A stretch of 64,000 bases of DNA from Dryomyza anilis (Eukaryota; Arthropoda; Insecta; Diptera; Dryomyzidae). The notes under the pieces were generated by a model. The model was not told the origin of the DNA. It ran no database searches and was given only the letters and a program-made list of their open reading frames with translations. Position 1 is the stretch's first letter. The number at the start of each line of letters is the position of its first letter. A program made the translations under genes and the position numbers. The DNA is taken from positions 35,667,670-35,731,669 of the forward strand of contig OX638135.1 of NCBI GenBank assembly GCA_951804985.1, in the 5' to 3' direction. Positions 25,132 through 38,808 of the stretch are shown here, piece by piece.

Positions 25132-26911
25132 AATTTAACGGAAAATGCAAATTTATTGAAAAATTAAAAATTTAACGGAAAATTCAAATTTAATGAAAAA
25201 TTCAATTTTAACGAAAAATTCAAATTTAACGAAAAATTCAAATTTAACGAACAATTCAAAATTTAAAGAAAAATTCAAAGTTTAACAGAGAATTAAAATT
25301 TAATTCAAATTTAACGAAAATTATACGAAAATTTAACGAAAAATTCAAATTTAACGGAAAGTTCATATATAAAGGTTAATTCAAAATTTAACGAAAAATT
25401 CAAAACTATGCGGAAAATTCAAATTTAACGATAAATTCAAAATTGAATGGAAAATTCAAATTTAACGAAAAATTCAGAATTTAACGGAAAATTAAAATTT
25501 AACGATAAATTCAAAATTTAACAAAAAATTCAAATTTAACGAAAAATTCAGAATTTAACGAAAAATTCAAATTGAAAGAAATATTTTTCGTTAAATTTTA
25601 ATTTTCCGTTAAATTTTGAATTTATATTTATATTTGAACTTTCCGTTAAATTTGAATTTTTCGTTAAATTTTCGTTAAATTTGAATTAAATTTTAATTCT
25701 CTGTTAAACTTTGAATTGTCGTTAAATTTGAATTTTCCTTTAAATTTTGAAATTATCGTCAGCCTTGAACTTTCCGTTAAATTTGAATTTTTCGTTAAAT
25801 TTGAATTTTTCGTTAAACATGAATTTTTCGTTAAATTTGAATTTTTCGTTTAATTTTAATTTTCCGTTAAATTTTGAATTTTTCTTTAAATTTGAATTTT
25901 TCGTTTAATTTGAATTTTTAGTTAAATTTTAATTTTCCGTTAAACTTTGAATTTATCGCTATATTTGAACTTTCCGTTTAATTTGAATTATTCGTTAAAT
26001 TTTCGTTAAATTTAAATTACATTTTAATTCTCTGTTAAACTTTGAATTTTCGTTAAATTTGAATTTTCCTTTAAATTTTGAAATTATCGTTAAATTTAAA
26101 TTTTCCGTTAAATTTTGAATTTGTCGATAAATTTGAATTTTCCGTTAAATTTGAATTTTTCGTTAAATTGGAATTTTTCATTAAATTTTGAATTTATCGT
26201 CAAATTTCAACTTTCCGCTAAATTTGAATTTTTTGTTAAATTTTCGTTAAGTTTGAATTTTCTGTTAAATTTTAATTTTTTGTTAAATTTTCGTTATGTT
26301 TGAATTTCCCGTTAAATTTGATTTTGTCGTTAAATTTGATTTTGTCGTTAAAATTGAATTTTTCGTTAAATTTGAATTTTCCGGTAAATTTTGAATTTAT
26401 CGATAAAATTCAACTTTGAATTTTTCGTTAAATTGAATTTTCCGTTATATTTGAATTTTTCGTTAAATTTGAATTTTCGGTTAAACTAAATTTTTCGTTA
26501 AATTTTAATTTTTTGTTAAATTTTAATTTTCCGTTAAATTTTGAATTTATCGTTAAAATTGAATTTTTCGTTTAATTTTGAATTTTTCGTTAAATTTGAA
26601 TTTTCCGTTAAATTTGAATTTTTCGGTAAATTTTGAATTTATCGATAAAATTCAACTTTGAATTATTCGTTAAATTGAATTTTCCGTTAAATTTGAATTT
26701 TTCGTTAAATTTGAATTGTCCGTTAAATTTGAATTTTTCGTTAAAATTGAATTTTTCTTTAAATTTTGAAATTTTCGTTAAATTTGAATTTTCCATTAAA
26801 TTATGAATTTATCGTCAAATTTGAACTTTCCGTTAAATTTCAATGTTTCGTTAAATTTTAATTTTCTGTTAAACTTAGAATTCTTCTTTAAATTTTGAAT
26901 TTTTCGATAAA

Positions 26912-26933
26912 TTGAATTTTTCGAAAAATTCAA
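26912..26933. repeat. Second copy of the 22-bp palindrome
   Basis: Same sequence and same orientation switch as at 25110, 1802 bp downstream. Confidence 0.85.
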
Positions 26934-29900
26934 AATTTAACGGAAAATGCAAATTTATTGAAAAATTCAAAATTTAACGGAAAATTCAAATTTAATGAAA
27001 AATTCAATTTTAACGAAAAATTCAAATTTAACGAAAAATTCAAATTTAACGAACAATTCAAAATTTAAAGAAAAATTCAAAGTTTAACAGAGAATTAAAA
27101 TTTAATTCAAATTTAACGAAAATTATACGAAAATTTAACGAAAAATTCAAATTTAACGGAAAGTTCATATATAAAGGTTAATTCAAAATTTAACGAAAAA
27201 TTCAAAACTATGCGGAAAATTCCAATTTAACGATAAATTCAAAATTGAATGGAAAATTCAAATTTAACGAAAAATTCAGAATTTAACGGAAAATTAAAAT
27301 TTAACGATAAATTCAAAATTTAACAAAAAATTCAAATTTAACGAAAAATTCAGAATTTACCGAAAAATTCAAATTGAAAGAAATATTTTTCGTTAAATTT
27401 TAATTTTCCGTTAAATTTTGAATTTATATTTATATTTGAACTTTCCGTTAAATTTGAATTTTTCGTTAAATTTTCGTTAAATTTGAATTAAATTTTAATT
27501 CTCTGTTAAACTTTGAATTGTCGTTAAATTTGAATTTTCCTTTAAATTTTGAAATTATCGTCAGCCTTGAACTTTCCGTTAAATTTGAATTTTTCGTTAA
27601 ATTTGAATTTTTCGTTAAACTTGAATTTTTCGTTAAATTTGAATTTTTCGTTTAATTTTAATTTTCCGTTAAATTTTGAATTTTTCTTTAAATTTGAATT
27701 TTTCGTTTAATTTGAATTTTTAGTTAAATTTTAATTTTCCGTTAAACTTTGAATTTATCGCTATATTTGAACTTTCCGTTTAATTTGAATTATTCGTTAA
27801 ATTTTCGTTAAATTTGAATTACATTTTAATTCTCTGTTAAACTTTGAATTTTCGTTAAATTTGAATTTTCCTTTAAATTTTGAAATTATCGTTAAATTTG
27901 AATTTTTCGTTAAATTTGAACTTTTCGTTAAATTTGAATTTTTCGTTAAACTTGAATTTTTCGTTTAATTTTAATTTTTAGTTAAATTTTAATTTTCCGT
28001 TAAACTTTGAATTTATCGCTATATTTGAACTTTCCGTTAAATTTGAATTATTCGTTAAATTTTCGTTAAATTTGAATTTCATTTTAATTTTCTATTAAAC
28101 TTTGAATTTTCCGTTAAATTTGAATTTGTCGTTAAATTTGAATTTTTCGTTAAACTTGAATTTTTCGTTATATTTGAATTTTTCGTTTAATTTTAATTTT
28201 GCGTTAAATTTTGAATTTTTCGTTAAATTTGAATTTTTCGTTAAATTTTAATTACATTTTAATTTTGCGTTAAATTTTGAATTTTCCGTTAAATTTTGAA
28301 TTTTTCGTAAAATTTAAAATTTTTCGTTAAATTTTCAATTTTTATTAAATTTGAATTTTCCGTTAAATTTAAAATTTTTCGTTAAATTTTCAATTTTTCG
28401 TTAAATTTGAATTTTTCGTTAAATTTTAATTTTCTATTAAACTTTGAATTTTTCGTTAAATTTGACTTTACGTTAAATTTGAATTAAATTTTAATTTTCT
28501 TTTAAATTTTTCGTTAAATATGAACTTTCCGTTAAATTTTGAATTTATCGTCAAATTTGAACTTTCCGTAAAATTTGAATTTTTCGTTAAATTTTCGTTA
28601 AATTTGAATTAAATTTTAATTCTCTGTTAAACTTTGAATTTTCGTTAAATTTGAATTTTCCTTTAAATTTTGAATTTATCGTCAGCCTTGAACTTTCCGT
28701 TAAATTTGAACTTTTCGTTAAATTTGAATTTTCGTTTAATTTGAATTTTTCGTTAAATTTTAATTTTCCGTTAAATTTTGAATTTATCGCTATATTTGAA
28801 CTTTCCGTTAAATTTGAATTATTCGTTAAATTTTCGTTAAATTTGAATTAAATTTCAATATTCTGTTTTGAATTTTTCGTTAAATTTTATTTTTCGTTAA
28901 ATTTGAATTTTTCGTTAACTTTGCATTTTTCATTTAATTTTTATTTTCCGTTAAATTTTGAATTTTCCGTTAAATTTTGAATTAATCGTTAAATTTGAAT
29001 TTTTCGTTAATTTTTAATTTTTTCTTTATATTTATTGTTGTAAAATTTGAATTTTTCGTTAAATTTAAATTCTCCGTTTATTTTGAATTTTTCGTTAAAT
29101 TTGAATTTTCCGTTAAATTTTTAATTCATCATTATATTTGAACTTTCCGTTAAATTAGAATTATTCGTTAAATTTTCGTTAAATTTTCGTTAAATTTGAA
29201 TTAAATTTGAATTAAATTTTAATTTTCTGTTAAACTTTACATTTTTCATTAAATTTTGAATTTTTCGATAAATTTGATTTGTTCGTTAAATTTGAATTTT
29301 TAAATTTGAATTTTATCGTTAAATTTGAATATAACGATAAATTCAAAATTTAACGGAATATTAAAATTTAACGAAAAATTCAAATTTAACGAAAAATTAA
29401 AAATTTAACGGAAAATTCAAATTAAACGAAAAATTCAAATTTAACATTTCAAAATTTAACGAAAAATTCAAATTTAACGAAAAATTTAGAGGAAAATTAA
29501 AATTTAACGGAAATTAAAATTTAAAGAAATATTCAAATGTAACGGAAAATTCAAATTTAACGAAAAAATGTTCGTTTAATTTTCCGTTAAATTTGAATTT
29601 TTCGTTAAATTTTAATTTCCGTTAAATTTTAATTTTCCTCTAAATTTTTCGTTAAATTTGAATTTTTCGTTAAATTTTGAAATGTTAAATTTGAATTTTT
29701 CGTTTAATTTGAATTTTTCGTTAAATCTGAATTTTCCGTTACATTTGAATTTTTCTTTAAATTTTAATTTCCGATAAATTTTGAATTTTTCGATAAATTG
29801 GAATTGTTCGTTAAATTTGAATTTTTGGTTAAATTTTTGAATTTATCAATAAAATTTGAACTTTCTGATAAATTTGAATTGTTCGTTAAATTTGAACTTT

Positions 29901-31500
29901 TGGTTAAATTTTGAATTTATCAATAAAATTTGAATTTTCTGTTAATTTTTGAATTTTTCTTTAAATTTTGAATTTTTCGATAAATTTGAATTGTTCGTTA
30001 AATTTTAATTTTTCGTTAAATTTGAATTTTTCGTTAAATTTAAATTTTTCGTTATATTTAAATTTTCGGTTTAATTTGAATTTTTAGTTAAATTTGAATT
30101 TTCCGTTAAATTTTGAATTTATCGTTGTATTTGAACTTTCCGTTAAAATTGAATTTTTCGTTAAATTTTCGTTAAATTTGATTTAAATTTTAATTCTCTT
30201 TTAAACTTTGAATTTTATTTAAACTTTAATGTTTCGTTATTTTTTAATTTTCCTTTAATTTTGATTTTATCGTTAAATTTGAATTTTTCGTTAAATTTTA
30301 AATTTTTCGTTAAATTTGAATTTTCGTTAAATTGGAATTTTCGTTTAATTTGAAATTTCCTTTAAATTTTGAACTTTTCGTTAAATTTGAATTTTCCGTT
30401 AAATTTTGAAATGTTCGATAAATTTGAATTTTTTGTTACATTTTAAATTTTTCGTTAAATTTGAATTTTTCTTTAAATTTTGAATTTTTCGATAAATTTG
30501 AATTGTTCGTTAAATTTTAATTTTTCGTTAAATTTGAATTTTTCGTTAAATTTAAATTTTTCGTTATATTTAAATTTTCGGTTAAATTTGAAATTTTCAT
30601 TAAATTTGAATTTTTCGTTAAATTTGAATTTTCCATTAAATTTGAATTAAATTTGAATTTTCTGTTAAAATTGAATTTTTTGTTAAATTTTCGTTAAATT
30701 TGATTTAAATTTTAAATTTCTTTTAAACTTTGAATTTTATTTAAACTTTAATGTTTCGTTATTTTTTAATTTTCCTTTAATTTTGATTTTATCGTTAAAT
30801 TTGAATTTTGCGTTAAATTTTAAATTTTTCGTTAAATTTGAATTTTCGTTAAATTTGAATTTTCGTTAAATTTGAAATTTCCTTTAAATTTTGAATTTTT
30901 CGTTAAATTTGAATTTTCCGTTAAATTTTGAAATGTTCGATAAATTTGAATTTTTCGTAAAATTTTAAATTTTTCGTTAAATTTGGATATTTCGTTAATT
31001 TGAATTTATCGTTAAATTTGAATTTTCCGTTAATTTTTGAATTTTTCGATAAATTTGAATTTTTCGATAAATTTGAATTTTCCGTTAAATTTGAATTTTC
31101 CGTTAAATTTGAAATTTTCGTTAATTTTGAATTTTTCGTTAAATTTGAATTTTCCACTAAATTTGAATTAAATTTTAATTTTCTGTTAAAATTGAATTTT
31201 TTGTTAAATTTTCGTTAAATTTTCGTTAAATATTTTGAAAATTTTATTTAAACTTTAATGTTTCGTTATTTTTTAATTTTCCTTTAATTTTGATTTTATC
31301 GTTAAATTTGAATTTTTCGTTAAATTTTAAATTTTTCGTTAAATTTGAATTTTCGTTAAATTTGAATTTTCGTTAAATTTGAAATTTCCTTTAAATTTTG
31401 AATTTTTCGTTAAATTGAATTTTCCGTTAAATTTGAATTTTCCGTTAATTTTTGAATTTTCGTTAAATTTTAAATTTTTCGATAAATTTGAATTTTCCGT

Positions 31501-31700
31501 NNNNNNNNNNNNNNNNNNNNNNNNNNNNNNNNNNNNNNNNNNNNNNNNNNNNNNNNNNNNNNNNNNNNNNNNNNNNNNNNNNNNNNNNNNNNNNNNNNNN
31601 NNNNNNNNNNNNNNNNNNNNNNNNNNNNNNNNNNNNNNNNNNNNNNNNNNNNNNNNNNNNNNNNNNNNNNNNNNNNNNNNNNNNNNNNNNNNNNNNNNNN
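31501..31700. other. Assembly gap (200 N)
   Basis: Exactly 200 unknown bases, a usual placeholder length, between the satellite and non-satellite sequence. The real distance and the satellite boundary are unknown, and any frame crossing it is meaningless. Confidence 0.99.
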
Positions 31701-32393
31701 GGTAGGGCCTCTCTTTATTTTTACACTAATTTTAAAATTATGCCAATTCTAATCGCTGCACATCGTCTTCTCTTTTGCCTATGCATCTTCTTCATAGATA
31801 GCTTTATTTTGACAGGCTGGACTTCAGGTGCATTGTTGACGATTTTTTCCCGTAAAAATAACGTCAGCATGGCATATTACTGACATATAGAGTTTTATGC
31901 GACCAAGGGCACGATATATACGACGATACAGTTACTGCACGCGATTCACAGATCGTACGACCAGACGGATGTTATTGGCGTTGCGCAGCAACAAAAGCAG
32001 GAATTGGAGACTTTTAGGGCCAGCGACCCTGTGCTGTTTCCTATAGCTTAGGGCTGTGCAGTGCACCGATGTCACCGTTGAATCGACAGAATGGGATGCA
32101 CTTATTCTGCTCCATTACAGCCTTCAATATTAAGCATGACCCAGCGTTATCTTCTTGATGGCGAGTATGGTACCATGTATGTTCTTAAAGTTCACACGTT
32201 GATTGAGCGATGTACATGATTTGGCAATTCCTTTGAGTCCCGACCCATTGGTATTTAATTTAAATTTAAAGTTGCTCAACTTTTTTGACAATTGATTTTT
32301 CAATGTTTGACAGATAAATATTGAAAGAGTTTGAAACACATTTCAAACTTCTTCGTTAAATTATTTTGAAATAACAGTTTTGAAAAAAAAAAA
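31701..32393. other. Low-copy sequence, possible decayed coding fragment, not identified
   Basis: This stretch has higher GC than its surroundings. From 31741 to 32050 the plus strand reads open except for a single TGA at about 31880, with a hydrophobic N-terminal part and a charged, glutamine-rich C-terminal part. I do not recognise a family. The 69-codon minus frame (32130-32339) is equally unplaced. It could be an exon fragment, a decayed transposon gene or chance. Confidence 0.3.
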
Positions 32394-33110
32394 CCAGTTG
32401 GGAAGGTTAGATCACATGGGAAATTTTAAAGTAGGTGTAATTATGATAGTTAGGATTATCAAAATTATAGTCGGTCTAAGCCGACTATAAATACCCTACA
32501 CATATGTGTGGTTACCATTCAAAGTGATATATAGGTCACCAGGTCACGAATTCTGAAAATAACTACAAACATTCAATCGCTGAAGAATTTCCATTCATTT
32601 GATACCCATATTTACAAATGGGTAGGTGTACCGAATTTCGATTTTTTTTTTGTGAACCACAAGTCTTTTTGCCGGAAAACATTATTATAATGTATTTGAG
32701 CATGATATCAATATATATTTGACCAAAAAAGTTTACCTAAGCACGTATACATAAAAATTGATCTTTATATGTACATTTTATATGAGGTATTTGAACATAA
32801 GTGGTCGGATCATAGGTCACAATGGACCGATCTCGCCAATTTTTTCGCACATACAGCGTAGGTATATTAGTAATCTAAGTTATAAGTTTTATTTATCTAG
32901 CTCTTCAATTTTAAAAGTAGTAGGGATTTCAACAGACAGACAGACAGACAGACAGACAGACGGACAGACAGACGGACATCGCTAAATCGACTCAGGAGGT
33001 CATGCTGATCAAGAATATATGTACTTTTCCATACCGGAGATGCTTCCTTCTGGGTGTTACAAACGGCGTACCAAACTGAATATACCCTTTCACTCTTAGT
33101 GTAGGGTATA
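32394..33110 (-). mobile_element. Mini-me/Helentron-like element, subfamily A, copy 3
   Basis: A full 717-bp copy in reverse. It begins CCAGTTGGGAAGG, carries the TATAGTCGG/CCGACTATA stem-loop at about 32466-32490 and a GACA/GACG tract at about 32934-32978, and ends with the TATACCCT hairpin (33081-33110). It is flanked on the element's 3' side by a long T run (A run on the plus strand), as in the other copies. Unlike copies 1 and 2 it is an independent insertion. Confidence 0.75.
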
Positions 33111-33286
33111 AAGAACAGTTTAAGTGTCAATTGGTTCAAAATAATATAACAACTGGTAACTGTCGAATTGTAACACTATTTTTAAATGTCATTTAATAAA
33201 ATTTTGTTTCCCAAAAAAATTCACATGTTGTTTTTTGAGAAACATTGTTTCCAAAAAACAGTCTTTGGTCTGAAATTTGTTTTTTT

Positions 33287-33432
33287 TACCCTACACTAAG
33301 AGTGAAAGGGTATATTCAGTTTGGTACGCTGTTTGTAACACACTGAAAAAAGCATCTCCGGTATGGAAAAGTATATATATTCTTGATCAGCATGACCTCC
33401 TGAGTCGATTTAGAGATGTCCGTCCGTCTGCC

Positions 33433-33469
<37 letters not shown>

Positions 33470-33674
33470 GCCTGTCTGTCCTTCTGTCTGTTGAAATCCT
33501 GATTACAGAAAAAGTTGAAGAGCTAAAGCAATGAAACTTTAAATTTAGATTACTTATATATCTAAGCTGTCTGAACAAGACAAATTGGCATGATCGGTCT
33601 ATTGTAACCTGAGAACCGACCACTTATATTCAAATACCTCATATAAAATTTACATCTACAAATCAATTTTACTG
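33287..33674 (+). mobile_element. Mini-me/Helentron-like element, subfamily B, 3'-truncated
   Basis: Opens TACCCTACACTAAGAGTGAAAGGG like the other copies and has a long (TCTG)n tract (about 33418-33491). Downstream it reads AAAAGTTGAAGAGC and TGATCGGTCTATTG, shared with the 40166 copy and different from subfamily A. It stops matching at 33674, so the 3' stem-loop and CTGG end are missing. The small frames across the microsatellite on both strands are not genes. Confidence 0.7.
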
Positions 33675-34057
33675 CACACACAGAAATAAACAGTTAAAAA
33701 ACAACAGTAACCAACTGGTATTTATAAATTCAATAAAACGAAAATTTTTAAATGTCGTTTTTTTGTTAAATGCTGTGACAATCTAATATTTAACGAAGAA
33801 AATATAAAATTTTAAATATTTTTTGACTCTCACAGCAACGAAAGAGTCAAGTTTGTTGTTTTGATTTTCATTTTTGTTTTAATTCAAATTCATAAAATTT
33901 TCAAACATTGCGGCATATCTAAAACCAAGTATGTCTAAATACGCAGTGATACTTCTGGCTTTAATGCACTATACATGATTTGCCAAGAATTAGAATTATG
34001 CTGTTAATACGTGTTATACGTAAGGCAAAAAGTCTAAAATAATATTCCCCCTAATAA
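33675..34057. other. AT-rich sequence without recognised features
   Basis: About 380 bp with an imperfect repeat of CTCACAGCA-type motifs; no coding potential or known element recognised. Confidence 0.6.
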
Positions 34058-34353
34058 TAGCTGCGTTCCCGTGGTTTTTGATCCTGATCTGTAGATCATT
34101 TTCTTATACAAAATCAAAACAAACAATTAGAACCAGGTTCGTTTTTGGATCAATTACTGATCTGGTACTGTAAATATCAAGAGTAAAATTGTTTGTGGTG
34201 ATGTTATGCTATTGTGAATAGCACTTAATAAGAAGAAGAATTTGTGTTGAAAAAGAAGGGGCAGAAGAAAACAGTGCTGCCAAATTTATTAAAATAGAAC
34301 CGATGGCGTTCCCGTGAAACAGATCTGGTTCAAGTACCACGGGAACGCAGCTA
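34058..34353. mobile_element. 296-bp MITE with long terminal inverted repeats
   Basis: The ends are perfect 18-bp inverted repeats: TAGCTGCGTTCCCGTGGT at 34058-34075 and its complement at 34336-34353. They continue imperfectly inward (about 15 of the next 20 positions match, both arms ending in GATCTGT). There is no coding capacity. If the inverted repeat is taken as GCTGCG...CGCAGC, the flanks give a TA target duplication; if it starts at AGCTGCG, an AAT duplication is possible. Superfamily undecided. An internal GGCGTTCCCGTG at about 34302 repeats part of the terminal repeat. Confidence 0.8.
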
Positions 34354-35622
<1,269 letters not shown>

Positions 35623-36505
35623 ACATCAATTTTAACAATGAAGGACTCAAAATAAATTGTGGGCTGGTACTTTTAAAAAATTAAAGTAAGATAATTAAGA
35701 AATCTTTCATTAGAAATAAAAATATTGAAAATCCGTTTACGTTTTCTATACTTTTTTCATCTTCAAATATGTGGTTTAAAAAAAAAATAATAATAAGTGT
35801 AATAACCACATGTTATGTTCAACGCCCGATTTCTATATGATCTCCCCATAAATCGGATATATGTTGGTTACAGAAAAGTTTTGTATTAGTATTGGGTATT
35901 TAGAAAAAAAAAATACACGGTGAGAAAATATTCATAACTCTTAAAATATTCATACAAATATAACACCCTATGTTTTGTATCATAAAACTAATATTTCAAA
36001 TTCAGTGCCCGATTTCGGTGCGATGTCCCCTGATATCATATATATCGAAAATAGAATATGTTTCCTTATACTATTAGCTTTCCATAAAAAAAAATTGCCG
36101 ATGAGGTTTTTTCTTAAATATGACCAATTTACATATTTTGTAGTTATTACTATTTTTTTTCTATTTATTTCTGCTAAATCTGAGGTTAAACGAATTTAAA
36201 ACTGTTTACAAATGTCATTAACAATTTCATAAAAAAATACACTGCGAGGAAGATTCTTACTGGCTCAAAATCTGTAAATTCGTATAAAAACTTCATGTAA
36301 AATATACTTTTTTCATGTTAATGACAAGATTTAGAAGTTATGTCTCCTAAACTGATGGTTCACCGACTCTATAAAAGTTGTAGAATACCATATTTGATTG
36401 TTTAAAATTAAATAAACAGTGAAAAAATCATTTAAAATACAAAAATAGTACATTAATATTGGTGTTAATTTTGTGAAAAATAAAAAAAATCTAGATTTTT
36501 TTTTA
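35623..36505. repeat. Approximately 1-kb tandem repeat, copy R1
   Basis: The first of three head-to-tail copies. Landmarks are ACATCAA...AATGAAGGACTCAAAATAAA, TGTGGGCTGGTACTTTTAAA, the CGCCCGATTTCTATATGATC box, the CGATTTCGGT...GATGTCCCC box and CATGTTAATGACAAGATTT. Length 883 bp. The small frames starting MYHKTNIS in R1 and R2 are copies of one another caused by the duplication. Confidence 0.8.
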
Positions 36506-37530
36506 ACATCAAATTTAACCATGAAGAACTCAAAATAAATTGTGGGCTGGTACTTTTAAAAAAATTAAAGTAAGATAATTAAGCAATATTTCATTAGAAT
36601 CAAAAATATTGCAAATCCGTTTACGTTTTCTATACTTTTTTCATCTTCAAATATGTGGTTTAAAAAAAAAAATAATAATAAGTGTAATAACCACATGTTA
36701 TGTTCAACGCCCGATTTCTATATGATCTCCCCATAAATCGGATATATTTTGGTTTCAGAAATGTTTTGTATTAGTATTGGGTATTTCATTCAAATATAAC
36801 ACCCTATATTTTGTATCATAAAACTAATATATCAAATTCAGTTCCCGATTTCGGTACGATGTCCCCTGAAATCATATATATCGAATATAGAATATGTGTC
36901 CTTATACTATTAGCTTTCCATAAAAGAAAATTCCCGATGAGGTTTTTTCTCAAAGTCTCGGAAAATCGATTTCAATATGAGTACCATATGACCAATTCAC
37001 ATATTTTGCAGTTATTACTATTTTTGTCTATGTATTTCTCCTAAATCTGAGGTCGAATATAGAATATGTTTCCTTATATAAAAAAAGACTACCGATGATG
37101 TTTTTTCTTAAAGTCTCGGAAATTGGATTTCAATATGAGTACCATATGACCAATTTACATATTTTGTAGTTATTACTATTTTTTTTTCTATTTATTTCTG
37201 CTAAATCTGAGGTTAAACGAATTTAAAACTGTTTACAAATGTCATTAACAATTTCATAAAAAAATACATTGCGAGAAAGATTCTTACTGGCTCAAAATCT
37301 GTAAATTCGTATAAAAACTTCATGTAAAATATACTTTTTTCATGTTAATGACAAGATTTAGAAGTTATGTCCCCTAAACTGATGGTTCACCGACTCTATA
37401 AAAGTTGTAGAATACCATATTTGATTGTTTAAAATTAAATAAACAGTGAAAAAATCATTTAAAATACAAAAATAGTACATTAATATTGGTGTTAATTTTG
37501 TGAAAAATAAAAAAAATCTAGATTTTTTTC
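36506..37530. repeat. Approximately 1-kb tandem repeat, copy R2
   Basis: Length 1025 bp. It is longer than R1 mainly because an internal stretch (about 36885-37040, with ATATAGAATATGT, TTTTTTCT and CAATATGAGTACCATATGACC) is itself duplicated at about 37055-37200. Confidence 0.8.
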
Positions 37531-38062
37531 ACATCAAATTTAACCATGAAGGACTCAAAATAAATTGTGGGCTGGTACTTTTAAAAAAATTAAAGTAAGA
37601 TAATTAAGCAATCTTTCATTAGAATCAAAATTATTGCAAATCCGTTTACGTTTTCTATACTTTTTTCATCTTCAAATATGTGGTTTAAAAAAAATAATAA
37701 TAATAAGTGTAATAACCACATGTTATGTTCAACGCCCGATTTCTATATGATCTCCCCATAAATCGGACATATGTTGGTTACAGAAAAGTTTTGCATTAGT
37801 ATTGGGTATTTAAAAAAAAAAATACACGGTGAGAAAATATTCATAACTCTTAAAATATTCATTCAAATATAACACCCTATATTTTGTATCATAAAACTAA
37901 TATTTCAAATTCAGTGCTCGATTTCGGTACGATGTCCCCTGAAATCATATATATCGAATATAGAATATGTTTCCTTATACTATTGGCTTTCCATAAAAAA
38001 AATTCCCGATGAGGTTTTTTCTTAAAGTCTCGGAAATTGGATTTCATTATGAGTACCTTATG
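37531..38062. repeat. Approximately 1-kb tandem repeat, copy R3 (partial)
   Basis: Follows R1 to the ATTATGAGTACC motif near 38062 and then diverges. Origin of the family unknown. Confidence 0.75.
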
Positions 38063-38808
38063 AAAAATACGTGTTTTTGTGATTTTGCACCGGTTTTATA
38101 TAGGTTTTCACCTAATTCTGAGGTGGACCGACCCCAAAAAAATGTCTAATGCCTTTGTTATACTATTAAAACAATGATATTTTGTACTTTTAAGCAAAAC
38201 AAAAAAAAAAAAATGCGGCGAATTCAAATTGTGGGCTATCTTCCAATTCGCCTCGTGGGCTATCTTCACACCAGTTTATACCGTATATTTATTTCGTTCT
38301 AACATTGTGACCTTTAAATACAACCACGCTCGACAAACGAAACAAAGCAAATGAAGTCAAATAAAAGAACGCAAAAGGCAAAACAAATACAACTTAAAAA
38401 CAAATAGGCAGATTTGATTTATTTTTTTTAACGAATTTTTCAATTAATGTTTAAAAAAAAAAAAATTTGGAGAATTTTTCAGAAATTTTGACATCTGATC
38501 TCAAAATTCGGATCCGATATCGAAATATTTATTTTTATATTTATTTACTACATTGATAGTGATAAGAAATAAGTTAGTATGAATTCGGGATATTGCTTGT
38601 GGCCCTTGGGAGAAATTTAAAAAGAAATACACAAATGTTTGAAATTAGAATACAAATGGGAGTTTTTGCCTTATTATTTCTTAAAATCCGGAGCCGATAA
38701 TGGAATGATTTTTTTTTGGTTTTGACCACTCAAAAATATGTTTTTGTGAATGAAGTATATCGCTTTCTGTCACTGGAATAAATTTACAAACAAATGCACA
38801 AATATGTT
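38063..38808. other. AT-rich sequence without recognised genes
   Basis: Contains a direct GTGGGCTATCTTC pair (about 38242 and 38268). It also has two stretches (38545-38605 and 38690-38765) that resemble 39880-39960 in direct orientation, so the foldback to the right probably lies in a locally duplicated sequence. Confidence 0.5.

Larger units (their letters stand above)
21641..31500. repeat. 18-bp AT-rich satellite block, most degenerate, ending at an assembly gap
   Basis: Nearly 10 kb of 18-bp units with increasing divergence to the right, many 17-19 bp variants, and three tracts in the opposite orientation (about 25117-25580, 26925-27386 and 29325-29565). A 1.8-kb segment is duplicated in tandem (about 24300-26100 against 26100-27900; the palindromes lie 1802 bp apart). 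No spacer module occurs after 21640. The frames at 30921-31157 and 31000-31218 are repeat artefacts. Confidence 0.9.

Noticed and set aside
3199..31218. Many 60-110 codon frames in the satellite (LNLNFP, KFNEKF types)
   Set aside because: They follow from the 18-bp period, occur on both strands and change wherever the repeat changes phase. No codon bias or conserved start.
581..31500. CRISPR-like regular repeats
   Set aside because: The units are contiguous without unique spacers and the genome is eukaryotic by content.
1..31500. Telomeric or rDNA spacer identity of the satellite
   Set aside because: No TTAGG-type repeats, no telomeric retrotransposon genes and no rRNA sequence nearby; centromeric or pericentromeric origin remains only a guess.
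35975..37044. MYHKTNIS frames at 35975 and 36811 as a small gene family
   Set aside because: They are copies within a tandem repeat with frameshifted ends; the third copy does not keep the frame.
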